Under the pieces are notes generated by a model that worked only from the letters and a program-made list of their open reading frames with translations, was not told the DNA's origin and searched no databases. The position numbers and the translations under genes were made by a program. Shown here in pieces: positions 1 to 8,567 of a stretch of DNA of 38,089 nucleotides (positions within the stretch are counted from its first letter, which is position 1; the number at the start of each line of letters is the position of its first letter). This stretch comes from an uncultured Flavobacteriales bacterium. Lineage in GTDB: Bacteria; Bacteroidota; Bacteroidia; Flavobacteriales; Crocinitomicaceae. Location: the NCBI GenBank assembly GCA_946480815.1, contig CAMLLB010000041.1, positions 1 to 38,089 of the forward strand, in the 5' to 3' direction.

Positions 1-1740
1 TGATAAGGCTGAATTATTTTGGTTCAGGTAATCCTGGACCATGTTCATGGCAGTAGCAAAAGTTGTCCATCCTCCGCCATTAGCGGTACCACAATATGCA
101 GTGCTGAACCCGTGTTCATGATCTACGGCATGTCCTACTTCATGTCTTACGCTTGCATCGAAATAATTCTTTCCTGTAAATACGTCTTGCCCGCGATTGT
201 TCCACTTATCAGAAAGGGTCCGGGAATCGGATTTTTTATCGGTAATGTCGTCATAGGCCATAGCCACCGTATTGGTGTCACCATACCATCCACCGGAACC
301 TGTGAAACGTTTTAACTTTTCAAAGCTGTTATTGCTGGAAGCGTGTCCTTCCGGTAATAATTTCATGACATTGTATGCTCTTTTCAGACCTGCCAAATCC
401 CAATCATGTTCAGCCTGAACCGTACCATCACCATTTGTTGGTTTCCCAACTTCCAGTCCCTTGATATTTGCTACATCTATGTCAAAACGCAGGGAAATCA
501 ACTTTTTCAATGCAGCAAGATCTGTTACTTTGTCAACAAACAGTGAAATAATGGCTTTTTGCGTCGCGTTTAAAGCGCTACCTTTCGGAAAAGCAAGCAG
601 GATATCGGTCCCATCACCATTAATGAATGTTTGGTCAAGGATTCCAGGGAGTTCACCACCTGTATACAAACGTTCCATGGCTGCAATTTTCTGAGGATCA
701 CTTGTAACACTCAGGTACTCCTGTACCCAGGTTTTTGCTCTGGGTGCTTGTGAAACACCAATGAGTAAATCGCGGGTGGTATTCGAGTTCGGATCATCTA
801 CTATTCTTTGCTTGATTAGTGAATCCCGTACAATGGTCCCGTTTAACTGTTGGATTTCCAGGATTACATCTTCTTTAAAGCTCCGAACGGGGGCTAGTCG
901 TTTGTGTTGAGGATCTTCCTGTTCCTTGTTTTGGATATATGTATTGGTTTGTTGGAGTACAATGCGGATCAATCGAAGTTTTTCCTGGGTATTTGCTTCC
1001 TGGTCATTCAAATCTATCGGTTGCAAACAGTAATCCTGGTATGCCTGAAGGGCGCGGTCAATTGCACCGATTGTCTTACGGCTTTCTCCCAGTGTGGTCA
1101 ATTGCTTAAAAGCATCTACACTCATTACTGCCTGAATGGGTGCTCCATTTCCGGGGGAATTGATGGTGAGTGCTTCGGGTTGATCTGTGAAAGTCTGTTT
1201 TTGGAGGAGTATATTCGCTTTTTCTCCCATGAGATCTGCTTCTTTCTCCAATCCGGAATCGTCGTTGATATTGGTTTTTTCTTTTAATTGTTTGGTTGGC
1301 TGCACACGTCCCTGTTTTTGCTGGACTACATGCCAGGCTTCGTGCGGCAGGTGCTTTTCCTGTCCCGGAGCCACGTGGATATCGGTTCCTTGTGCGTAGG
1401 CATGTGCCTGAAGCGAAGCCGGTTGATCTGAATTGTAATGTACTTTCACGTCATCGAGTGAAATGCCAGAGAGGTTTTCAACTCCGGATTTTAAGTTGTC
1501 CGGAAGCCCGGTTTTGTTTTCTTTCTTTTGGATGAGATTATTTTGCAGGCTGTTATCGGCCATTTCCCGGACAGACTTTAATTGGGAAGCTTGTGGGCTA
1601 TTGTCAGCAAATTCCTGCATTTTCTGTTGAACTGTAGAATTTGGCTGCTGATCAGGAAAAGGGGAAACAGATTTTCCTTTCCTTTTTTCTGAAGTCGACT
1701 GATTGCTTCGTTTCGGTATTTTCTTTCCGTGAAAGTTCAT
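1..1740 (-). CDS. eCIS-core (DUF4157) protein with second HExxH motif, partial
   Basis: An open frame of 580 codons starts at the ATG complementary to 1738-1740 and reads without a stop to the window edge, so the C-terminus is missing. Residues about 78-175 match the DUF4157 'eCIS core' domain: LSGISLDDVKVHYN, then HVAPGQEKHLPHEAWHVVQQ with HEAWH at 133-137, then a conserved EKEADLMG. In this family the domain marks proteins often linked to extracellular contractile injection systems as effectors or cargo. The middle is Gln/Asn/Asp-rich and unassigned. A second motif, HEVGHAVDHEH (H533, E534, H537), looks like a zincin active site and could be the effector activity. There is no signal peptide, which fits delivery by an injection system. 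No eCIS structural gene lies in this window, so the link rests on the family only. The frame and DUF4157 call are firm. Peptidase activity is inference. Confidence 0.85.
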   Translation of the reverse strand, partial: MNFHGKKIPKRSNQSTSEKRKGKSVSPFPDQQPNSTVQQKMQEFADNSPQASQLKSVREMADNSLQNNLIQKKENKTGLPDNLKSGVENLSGISLDDVKVHYNSDQPASLQAHAYAQGTDIHVAPGQEKHLPHEAWHVVQQKQGRVQPTKQLKEKTNINDDSGLEKEADLMGEKANILLQKQTFTDQPEALTINSPGNGAPIQAVMSVDAFKQLTTLGESRKTIGAIDRALQAYQDYCLQPIDLNDQEANTQEKLRLIRIVLQQTNTYIQNKEQEDPQHKRLAPVRSFKEDVILEIQQLNGTIVRDSLIKQRIVDDPNSNTTRDLLIGVSQAPRAKTWVQEYLSVTSDPQKIAAMERLYTGGELPGILDQTFINGDGTDILLAFPKGSALNATQKAIISLFVDKVTDLAALKKLISLRFDIDVANIKGLEVGKPTNGDGTVQAEHDWDLAGLKRAYNVMKLLPEGHASSNNSFEKLKRFTGSGGWYGDTNTVAMAYDDITDKKSDSRTLSDKWNNRGQDVFTGKNYFDASVRHEVGHAVDHEHGFSTAYCGTANGGGWTTFATAMNMVQDYLNQNNSALS

Positions 1741-1944
1741 AGCAGTGAATAGTATTTATTTTCAGTTATACGGAGGGCCAATGTATGAAATTTTCCGAAA
1801 AACAGAAAACAAAAAAGGCCGGTTGTAAATTTAAATTACAAGCCCGATTCCGGTATCGGATTCTCAGTTGTTACTAAATCTTAAATTCAGCTGATAGCTT
1901 GTTAAATTAAGTCAAACGGGCCGGTGACTCTTAATGTGATTATT

Positions 1945-1952
1945 TATGTTTG
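1945..1952 (+). promoter_or_regulatory. Possible Bacteroidetes -7 element before the 1974 gene
   Basis: TATGTTTG matches the Bacteroidetes sigma-A -7 consensus TAnnTTTG and lies 21 bases before the ATG, which gives a very short leader. I see no clear TTG -33 element at the usual distance, so this is tentative. Confidence 0.3.
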
Positions 1953-1973
1953 GATCAATCTTTAAATTAATCT

Positions 1974-2600
1974 ATGAAGTCTATCAAATCGCCTAAATCA
2001 GGCCTGGCTTTATCTGCCTTATTATTATCCGCAACAAGCTTTTCTCAAATCCAGGAATCTCCCATCAAAGGGCAATGGGGATTAAGTACAGGAGTGACCG
2101 GAGATCAATATAAAACCGGACTCATGTATTTTCGAATGAGAATGGGTGTTCTTCCGATGGTGACTTATACTTACGGGAAAAGTCAGTTTGAGTTGGGGTA
2201 TCAATTTGAACCCAATAGATTGGGAAGTATAATAAATCGATACCACGGAATTACTTTTCACTACAAACGCTATTTCAATGGTTTTGGAGATCGTTTTGTT
2301 CCTTATTTGTATACCGGATTTAGTTTTACAACTTCCAAGTTTTATGATGTTTACTCCGGATATGATTCCAGGCAGACCGGGGTGAATATGAGTATAGGCT
2401 ATGGACTTGAATGGCAGATGGGAAAAGGTTTTTATATGGGGTCTTCTGTTGGGTTTAATCCGGGGATTTATTCCGTGAGAGGTTTCCGATTACCTGAGTG
2501 GAATGAAGTAGGACCTCAGCCTCATAATCAAACCCTTTTTAAAATGGGCTTCAACGTAAATATGCAGATCGGTTACCGATTTGGTGGTAAGAAGAAATAA
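1974..2600 (+). CDS. Small outer-membrane beta-barrel-like protein
   Basis: This is a 208-residue protein with a signal peptide (residues 1 to about 24, hydrophobic core LALSALLLSATSFS, likely cleaved before QIQES). The mature part is rich in alternating aromatic and polar strands (for example GITFHYKRYF, FVPYLYTGFSF, GYGLEWQMGKGFYMGSSVGF). It ends with a strand, FNVNMQIGYRFGG, plus three lysines. This is the pattern of an 8-stranded outer-membrane barrel of the general porin-like or OmpW-like type found in Bacteroidota, though I cannot name a family. It lies alone between an intergenic region and a convergent protease gene, with a shared bidirectional terminator. Substrate and function are unknown. 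Confidence 0.7.
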   Translation: MKSIKSPKSGLALSALLLSATSFSQIQESPIKGQWGLSTGVTGDQYKTGLMYFRMRMGVLPMVTYTYGKSQFELGYQFEPNRLGSIINRYHGITFHYKRYFNGFGDRFVPYLYTGFSFTTSKFYDVYSGYDSRQTGVNMSIGYGLEWQMGKGFYMGSSVGFNPGIYSVRGFRLPEWNEVGPQPHNQTLFKMGFNVNMQIGYRFGGKKK

Positions 2601-2602
2601 TA

Positions 2603-2638
2603 AAAAGTAGGGCCGGAAAATTTTCCGGCCCTACTTTT
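2603..2638. terminator. Bidirectional terminator, 36-bp perfect palindrome
   Basis: Two 18-base arms meet with no spacer at 2620/2621. The GC-rich part is GTAGGGCCGG, flanked by AAAA on the left and TTTT on the right, so it works as a stem plus T-tract on both strands. It lies between the convergent genes ending at 2600 and 2646. Confidence 0.85.
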
Positions 2639-2645
2639 AAAAAAA

Positions 2646-5600
2646 TTATTTTCCGAGTAACACATCCACTGCTTTTTTCAATTGCGCATCTTCGCCTTTG
2701 AGCATGGTGTTGTAATCGTTTGCGATTTTGTAATCCGGCTCACACTGGTTGTTCTCATAGTATTTCCCGTCCATGGTCATTACACCGACCTGTGGAATTC
2801 CGAATACAAGTGAATTATCCTGCAGGGTTTCCCACCAAACTGCAGTTCCTGTTCCCGGAACCGGCATCCCGATCAGTTTACCGATGTTCAGTGTTTTGTA
2901 AACAACCGGGAACATGTGCGCATCGGAGTAGTTTCCTTCACCCATGATCACACAACTTGGTTTGGTCCATTTGGAGCCCGGTTCAATCCCGATTTTCTGT
3001 CCTCTCGGAACAAAATTGATGTATTGTTTCCCGGAAAGGAAGGTCGCCAGGTCGTCATGTAACCAACCACCGCCATTGAAGCGCGTATCTACGATTAATG
3101 CGTCCTTGTTGATGTATTTCCCCATGACCTGGTTGTAGAACTCACGATAGCTGTCGTCGTTCATTCCGCGAACGTGCATATAACCCAATTTTCCGCCAGA
3201 TAATTTGTCGGTCATTGCCTGCATGCGCTTGATCCAGCGCTGGTAAAGCAATTCGCTTTGAGCTCCTGCGGAAATCGGTTTGATGATCTCTTCCCAGCGT
3301 TTGCCACTCGCAGGGTCGAAAATGGAAAGCAGTACGGTTTTACCTGATTTGCGGTTCAACAGGGAATAGTAATTCAATTCCGGTTTGATTTCCACTCCGT
3401 CAATCTTCTCAATGATTGCTCCGGCTTTTATTTTCGTTTCGGAGCTCACTAATGGGCCTTTGTCCAGGATCTCCGCAATTTTCAATCCGGTTCCTGTAAA
3501 TGTTTCATCCAGGATCACTCCCAATTGAGCGGTTTCATCTGCATTCTGTCGATTCGGATAATAACGGCAACCGGTATGGGATGCGTTCAGTTCTCCCAAT
3601 AATTCACTGCACATTTCTGCAAAGTCGTAGTTATTATTGATGTACGGAAGAAACTTCGCGTAGGTCGTTTTGTAATAATTCCAGTCTGTTCCCTGAAGGT
3701 CGGTGACATAGAATTTTGTTTTTACCTGTCTCCACATGTGCTCAAACAAATAAGCGCGTTCTGCATAGCTGTCCTGTGTGCGTTCCGCTCTGAAAGGAAT
3801 GTCTTTACGTTCTCCTTTTTCCAGGTCTAAACGGGTCAGTTTTCCTTCGATAACGGCATAAATATTCTTCCCATCCTTATCCATGGAAGTGCTCCAAACT
3901 CCATTAGCCTTCAAAGGGATCAGCATTTTTGTTTCGTGATCTTTGAAATTTCGGACATACAGGTTCGTTCCGTCTTCATTTGGAGTCAGGTAATACAATT
4001 TTTCGCCTTTCGGGTCCAGGAATGCATCCTGCAAAAAGGAAGAATGTTCCGTCAGACGCACCTGGCGGTCCATTAATCCGTCCAGATCAATCTTTAAAGG
4101 TTCGGCCTTTTTGGTTGAATCTGCTTTTTCACCTTTTCCTTTTTTCGCAGTTTCGGATTCTTTGGATTTTTCCTTGTCTTTGTCGTTTTTTTCTTTTTGT
4201 TCCTTCCATAATTCGTAGTCTGCTTTTTTCATCTTGAACAGATCGTAAGCATTCTGATCCAGGAAAAGTGCATAGGCATCCTGCTGAGAGCCGTGACTTG
4301 CTACATTTTTCATTCCGTCGCGGTTAGAGAACCACACTACCGATTTCCCGTTCATTTGGAATTTCGGACCGCCGTTTGAGAACCCGTTTTGGGTTAATTC
4401 CAGCATTGGTTTTCCGCCACTTACATCAATCAGTCCGATTTGTTCGTGCCAGTTTCCGTCCTGCAGGAAAGAAACCAGGATGTATTTACTGTCCGGTGCC
4501 CAATTGAATGTTTGATCGCCGTCACTGTATGAATAGTTTTTGGTTGATGGCAGTACATTCCGGATTTTCTTGCTTGCAAGATTGTAAATACTTACCGCGG
4601 TTCTGTTTTCCAGGAATGCAACCTCTTTTCCATCGGGAGAATATTGTGGCTGGAATGATTCGTTTTCCGTTACTACTAATGGTTCTTCTTTCAGCAGGGT
4701 AGAAGCGTAGAAATAACTATCTTCTTTCCGGATCATGGTTGTTTGATAAATCCCCCAGATCTTGTTTCGTTCGGAAGCATAAAGGATTGCTTTTCCATCA
4801 GGTGAAAAGCTTACATTTCGTTCTTCTTCCGGTGTGTTGGTAATCTGCTTGGTTACGCCATTTTCCAATGAAACTGCAAAAACGTCCCCGTGACTGGTGA
4901 AGACTACTTCTTTACCGTTTGATGAAACAGCTATTTCACCGGCTCCTCCTGTTTCTACTTTGTTTTGAGTATCTGCATTGCGGTCTTCGGCATTGATCTG
5001 GATATTTACTTTCTCGGGATTCGAGCCATCTTTTTGCGTATAAATTTCACCATCGTATCCATAACAAAGGGTATTGTTTTCCGAGATAGAAAGAAAACGG
5101 ACCGGGTTTTTGTCGAATTTGGAAACCTGGGTTGCCGAAGCCGGTGCATTCGGATTCATTTTCCAAACATTGAATGAACCGCTTTTTTCACTTAAGTAAT
5201 AAATGCTGCTTTCGTCATTGTTCCAAACCGGATTGCGATCTTCTCCACCGAATTCGGTCAGTTTGGTGAATTTATCACCGCTTTTCTCATACATCCATAG
5301 ATCGCGTGTAACGGAAGACTGGTGGTGTTTTCTCCAGGCGTCTTCGTATCCTTTTTTGTCGTGGAAGATCATTTTCGTTCCGGCTTTATTCCATTTAATG
5401 TTTTCAGCAGTAATCGAAAGTTCCTGTTTTTCGCGGCCCCCGTCAATTCCAACGGAGTAAATTTCACCTAACGCCCCATAAGGAAACTGGGACATGGCCG
5501 CATTGTCTACACGTGAAGCGATGAACACAATTCGTTTTCCATCCGGTGAAAGGCATTGCGGATAATCATTACTGGAATGAAGTGTCAATCTTTTCGTTGT

Positions 5601-5915
5601 TCCACCTTGAAGAGGGACTGAAAACACATCAAAATTTCCATATCTGTCAGACGCGAAATAAATAGTCTTTCCATCCGGGGAAAAGACCGGCATAAAATCG
5701 TAAGCATCACTTAAGGTGATTGGAGTTGCTGTTCCTCCTGTAGCAGGTACCTGGTAAATATCGCCTTTATAAGTAAATACGATTGTTTTTCCATCAGGTG
5801 AGATAATCGGGTAACGCATCCATAAAGGAGCTGTTGAAGTTTGTTCCGGCGGGTTAGGCATTCGAAGGCTCATAACCATTGCGCCAATCATGACCCAAGC
5901 AAATAGTTTCTTCAT
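2646..5915 (-). CDS. Secreted tricorn-type protease (S41 family peptidase)
   Basis: This 1089-residue protein has the order of the tricorn protease family. It begins with a signal peptide (MKKLFAWVMIGAMVMS). A beta-propeller region follows with many WD40-like PD40 repeats (repeated SPDGK motifs from about residue 38 to 550). Next come a Lys/Glu-rich linker (about 560-607), a second propeller-like part, a tricorn core, a PDZ domain (about 799-895) and the S41 catalytic domain. The expected triad is visible: H780 in NASHTGC, S997 in GEGNYSDAH and E1059 in NNQCEPD, with the DTRFNGGGW loop before it. Archaeal tricorn trims peptides made by the proteasome. The exported bacterial homologs probably degrade oligopeptides in the periplasm, which is inference. 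It is a single gene facing the barrel gene at 1974, and the start ATG heads a good signal peptide. Confidence 0.9.
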   Translation of the reverse strand: MKKLFAWVMIGAMVMSLRMPNPPEQTSTAPLWMRYPIISPDGKTIVFTYKGDIYQVPATGGTATPITLSDAYDFMPVFSPDGKTIYFASDRYGNFDVFSVPLQGGTTKRLTLHSSNDYPQCLSPDGKRIVFIASRVDNAAMSQFPYGALGEIYSVGIDGGREKQELSITAENIKWNKAGTKMIFHDKKGYEDAWRKHHQSSVTRDLWMYEKSGDKFTKLTEFGGEDRNPVWNNDESSIYYLSEKSGSFNVWKMNPNAPASATQVSKFDKNPVRFLSISENNTLCYGYDGEIYTQKDGSNPEKVNIQINAEDRNADTQNKVETGGAGEIAVSSNGKEVVFTSHGDVFAVSLENGVTKQITNTPEEERNVSFSPDGKAILYASERNKIWGIYQTTMIRKEDSYFYASTLLKEEPLVVTENESFQPQYSPDGKEVAFLENRTAVSIYNLASKKIRNVLPSTKNYSYSDGDQTFNWAPDSKYILVSFLQDGNWHEQIGLIDVSGGKPMLELTQNGFSNGGPKFQMNGKSVVWFSNRDGMKNVASHGSQQDAYALFLDQNAYDLFKMKKADYELWKEQKEKNDKDKEKSKESETAKKGKGEKADSTKKAEPLKIDLDGLMDRQVRLTEHSSFLQDAFLDPKGEKLYYLTPNEDGTNLYVRNFKDHETKMLIPLKANGVWSTSMDKDGKNIYAVIEGKLTRLDLEKGERKDIPFRAERTQDSYAERAYLFEHMWRQVKTKFYVTDLQGTDWNYYKTTYAKFLPYINNNYDFAEMCSELLGELNASHTGCRYYPNRQNADETAQLGVILDETFTGTGLKIAEILDKGPLVSSETKIKAGAIIEKIDGVEIKPELNYYSLLNRKSGKTVLLSIFDPASGKRWEEIIKPISAGAQSELLYQRWIKRMQAMTDKLSGGKLGYMHVRGMNDDSYREFYNQVMGKYINKDALIVDTRFNGGGWLHDDLATFLSGKQYINFVPRGQKIGIEPGSKWTKPSCVIMGEGNYSDAHMFPVVYKTLNIGKLIGMPVPGTGTAVWWETLQDNSLVFGIPQVGVMTMDGKYYENNQCEPDYKIANDYNTMLKGEDAQLKKAVDVLLGK

Positions 5916-6179
5916 AAATTGAATTTAAGATTTTTAAAAATAGAGAAAGTTTGGAGAACATGGCAGGGACAAATGTGGGACGGTTTTTTTTAATTACGAA
6001 TGCCTGATTCCTAATTACGAATTATGTCCTGATGTTATCTGAATATGAATTGCGAATGGGATGGCGGATGGAATCTTTTAACGATTTTTTTGATAAGGCT
6101 TTTCCAACCATTCAAAACACTCCGCGTTATTTTCGTAAATTATAATTTAAAATATTAACCCTATTAATTAAAAAAGCTT
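5916..6179. other. Divergent intergenic region with short direct repeats
   Basis: These 264 bases separate the divergent protease and cupredoxin genes. The 11-mer TAATTACGAAT occurs twice (5991-6001 and 6012-6022), followed by related ATGAATTGCGAAT. Before the cupredoxin gene the DNA is very AT-rich, and TATTTTCG (6128-6135) is one base off the -7 consensus. I found no small gene. Confidence 0.5.
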
Positions 6180-6764
6180 ATGAAGAAATTTACTCAAGTA
6201 GTGATGATGTGTTTGGCACCGGTAGCATTCGGACAAACGAATCATACCATTAATGCACAAGCGATGTCCTGGTCGCCGAACGATCTGACTATTGATCTCG
6301 GAGACTCCGTAACCTGGATCAATAGTGGTGCCGGTTCACACAACCTGAACGGAACAACAGCTACTTATCCGCAAAACCCGGAGTCTTTCGGAATGCCGAC
6401 AGTTGGAACAAACTGGACATTTGGAAAACGTTTCAATGTAGCGGGAATCTACATGTATCGTTGTGATCCTCATTCGCAGGCAATGACAGGAAAAGTAACA
6501 GTGATTGATCCAAGTTTGGGATTGGGAGAAACTGTTGCTTCAACGATCAGTTTCGGACCGAACCCGGCAACAGAAATGATTACCATTCAAACGAAAGCAA
6601 CCGATTTCAATGTAGTCATTTATGACATGGCAGGTCACAAGGTGTTGGCTGAGAATTTAAAAAACAAAAAAGAGTTGAATGTTTCTTCTTTGAAACAAGG
6701 AACATACGTGATCGAGATCAGTGCGGAGGGTACGATCGTTCAGGATAAGTTTATTAAGAACTAA
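6180..6764 (+). CDS. T9SS-sorted cupredoxin (plastocyanin-like)
   Basis: This is a 194-residue protein with a signal peptide (1-18, ending VAFGQ). A type 1 copper domain follows at about 22-109. The ligand set is visible: H54 in GSHNLNG, then C95, H98 and M102 in YRCDPHSQAM, which is the plastocyanin/pseudoazurin arrangement. Residues about 122-194 form a T9SS type A sorting domain, with FGPNPA, FNVVIYDMAGHKV and a final YVIEISAEGTIVQDKFIKN strand set. The mature blue-copper protein is therefore predicted to cross the outer membrane and end up on the surface or released. It may carry electrons or bind copper outside the cell, though no redox partner is adjacent. It is monocistronic, with its own terminator. 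Confidence 0.88.
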   Translation: MKKFTQVVMMCLAPVAFGQTNHTINAQAMSWSPNDLTIDLGDSVTWINSGAGSHNLNGTTATYPQNPESFGMPTVGTNWTFGKRFNVAGIYMYRCDPHSQAMTGKVTVIDPSLGLGETVASTISFGPNPATEMITIQTKATDFNVVIYDMAGHKVLAENLKNKKELNVSSLKQGTYVIEISAEGTIVQDKFIKN

Positions 6765-6782
6765 TTTTTAGGACAAGAACTT

Positions 6783-6823
6783 AGGAGTCAAGAGCCAGGA
6801 CTGTATTTTAAGTCTTGACTCCT
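6783..6823 (+). terminator. Terminator after the cupredoxin gene
   Basis: An 11-bp perfect inverted repeat, AGGAGTCAAGA (6783-6793) and TCTTGACTCCT (6813-6823), with a 19-base loop, is followed by GACTCTTTTGTCTTTT. The GAGTCA/TGACTC units repeat within and after the stem, so alternative pairings exist. Confidence 0.6.
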
Positions 6824-6937
6824 GACTCTTTTGTCTTTTATATACCGTTCAACATTTCCTTTCAACCTCTCGCTAATTGAATCCCGTAGTTTGACCGAAT
6901 TTTAAAATTTCGTTTCATGAATGCTAACAATTGTGTA

Positions 6938-6945
6938 TATTTTTG
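6938..6945 (+). promoter_or_regulatory. Probable -7 element of the aminotransferase gene
   Basis: TATTTTTG matches TAnnTTTG and lies 38 bases before the ATG at 6983. The best upstream -33 candidate is only TTTC at 6913-6916, so the promoter is incomplete by eye. Confidence 0.35.
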
Positions 6946-6982
6946 TGCCTGCGTTGCAACACGATATAAAATTTAAGTAGTC

Positions 6983-8269
6983 ATGGATACAAAAAATGAA
7001 CTTTCAACTCCCCGAGTTTCTAAGCTTGCAGAACATATCATTGGTTCTGAGATCATCAAATTAGCCGCTGAGGTGAATGAAAAGATCAAACAGGGAGAAA
7101 AGGTTTACAATTTAACGATCGGAGATTTTAATTCGAAAGTGTTCCCGATTCCGGTTGAATTAAAGCAGTACATCCAGGAGGCATATGAAGATGATCAGAC
7201 CAATTACCCGGCTGCCGACGGAATGCTGGAGTTGCGCCAGGCTGTTTCCCAGTTGTTGAGTAAGCGAGGCGATCTGGAATATGCAACAGATGAGATCGTG
7301 ATTACCGGTGGGGCCCGCCCGGCAATTTATGCCATTTTCAAGGCAGTTGTTGATCCGGGAGATGCGGTGATTTTCCCGGTTCCATCCTGGAATAACAATC
7401 ATTATACGTATTTGAATAACGCTCGTCCGATCCTGATTGAGACAAGCCCGGAAAATAATTTCATGCCGCGTGCGGAAGAAATTGCTCCGTTTCTGGGTGA
7501 AGCAAGTTTGTTGGCTTTGTGTTCACCATTGAATCCGACCGGAACTGTTTTTTCGAAAGAAGATTTGGAGCAGATTTGTGATTTGGTATTGGCTGAGAAT
7601 AAGAAACGCCAGTTATCAGGTGCAAAACCTTTGTATGTAATGTACGACCAAATTTACTGGCCTTTGACCCATGGGGCCATTGAACACTACAACCCGGTTT
7701 CTCTTCGACCTGAAATGCGTGATTATACTTTATTTGTGGATGGAATTTCAAAATCCCTTGCCGCAACAGGAGTTCGGGTAGGTTGGACGATGGGGCCGAA
7801 GTTTGTCATCAATAAGATCAAATCTATTTTAACCCACGTAGGTGCCTGGGCCCCGAAAGCGGAACAGGTTGCAACAGCGAAGTATTTGAATGAACTGAGT
7901 CTTTATGATACGTACCTAAATCACATCAAGTCTGAGATCAATGCGCGCCTGGTTGGTTTTTATAACGGAATTCAGTCTCTGAAATCAGCAGGCCATAAAG
8001 TAGATGCAATTGCTCCTGAAGCAGCAATCTATTTGACGGTCCGGTTTGCATTACATGGTTTGAAGACCGAAACAGGAACTACTCTGGAAACGACGCAAGA
8101 TGTTACGAAATACATATTGGATGAAGCAAAAGTGGCAATTGTACCGTTTTACGCCTTTGGATCTTCGAATGATTCCAGCTGGTACCGACTTTCCGTTGGA
8201 ACCTGCAAACTGGAAGATGTAGATGGTGTGATCTCGAATTTGAAAGTTGCATTGGAAAAGTTGAAATAA
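6983..8269 (+). CDS. PLP-dependent class I/II aminotransferase
   Basis: A 428-residue fold-type I aminotransferase of the aspartate aminotransferase superfamily. The pyridoxal phosphate site is readable: SPLNPTGTVF (the NPxG motif), D222 and Y225 in YDQIYW, and the Schiff-base lysine K257 in DGISKSLAATGVRVGW, followed by the conserved arginine region. The N-terminal NLTIGDFN and the NYPAADGMLELRQAV stretch are also typical. There is no signal peptide, so it acts in the cytoplasm. The substrate cannot be read from sequence. Flavobacterial relatives are usually annotated only as aminotransferases acting on aspartate or aromatic amino acids. It is monocistronic, flanked by terminators. Confidence 0.9.
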   Translation: MDTKNELSTPRVSKLAEHIIGSEIIKLAAEVNEKIKQGEKVYNLTIGDFNSKVFPIPVELKQYIQEAYEDDQTNYPAADGMLELRQAVSQLLSKRGDLEYATDEIVITGGARPAIYAIFKAVVDPGDAVIFPVPSWNNNHYTYLNNARPILIETSPENNFMPRAEEIAPFLGEASLLALCSPLNPTGTVFSKEDLEQICDLVLAENKKRQLSGAKPLYVMYDQIYWPLTHGAIEHYNPVSLRPEMRDYTLFVDGISKSLAATGVRVGWTMGPKFVINKIKSILTHVGAWAPKAEQVATAKYLNELSLYDTYLNHIKSEINARLVGFYNGIQSLKSAGHKVDAIAPEAAIYLTVRFALHGLKTETGTTLETTQDVTKYILDEAKVAIVPFYAFGSSNDSSWYRLSVGTCKLEDVDGVISNLKVALEKLK

Positions 8270-8273
8270 GAGC

Positions 8274-8330
8274 CAGCTACGGCTGGCGATAACAAACAAG
8301 CGTTAGCGCAGTTTATGATAAACAAAGAAT
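8274..8330 (+). repeat. Small hairpins after the aminotransferase gene
   Basis: Directly after the stop codon lie GCCAGC-TACG-GCTGGC and then GCGTTAGCGC, two compact GC-rich dyads in an AT-rich stretch. They look like part of a dispersed intergenic element rather than a terminator, because no T-tract follows. Confidence 0.4.
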
Positions 8331-8371
8331 TTAGTTAGTCGGTTAATTGCAACTGACAATTCACAGAACAG

Positions 8372-8406
8372 ACCGGATAGTAGTAAAATTACTGTCCGGT
8401 TTTTTT
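8372..8406 (+). terminator. Rho-independent terminator of the aminotransferase gene
   Basis: An 11-bp stem (ACCGGATAGTA, 8372-8382; TACTGTCCGGT, 8390-8400) with one G-U pair and a 7-base loop is followed at once by a run of T. Confidence 0.85.
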
Positions 8407-8567
8407 GGTTTCAACGAGTTATATTTTACTGCTTTACCAAGTGTTTTTGTGAAATAAATTCATTGAGAATTTAATTCATTCAGGTAGAGATGAGCTTTTC
8501 GAAACGTTTTTTTGATTAAATTTCACTCCCAGAACTATAAAACTATATTCTAAATTAAACTACGCTT

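Noticed and set aside
250..1740. Plus-strand open frames in the first 1.7 kb
   Set aside because: They lie opposite a single long minus-strand frame with a recognised DUF4157 domain, so they are shadows.
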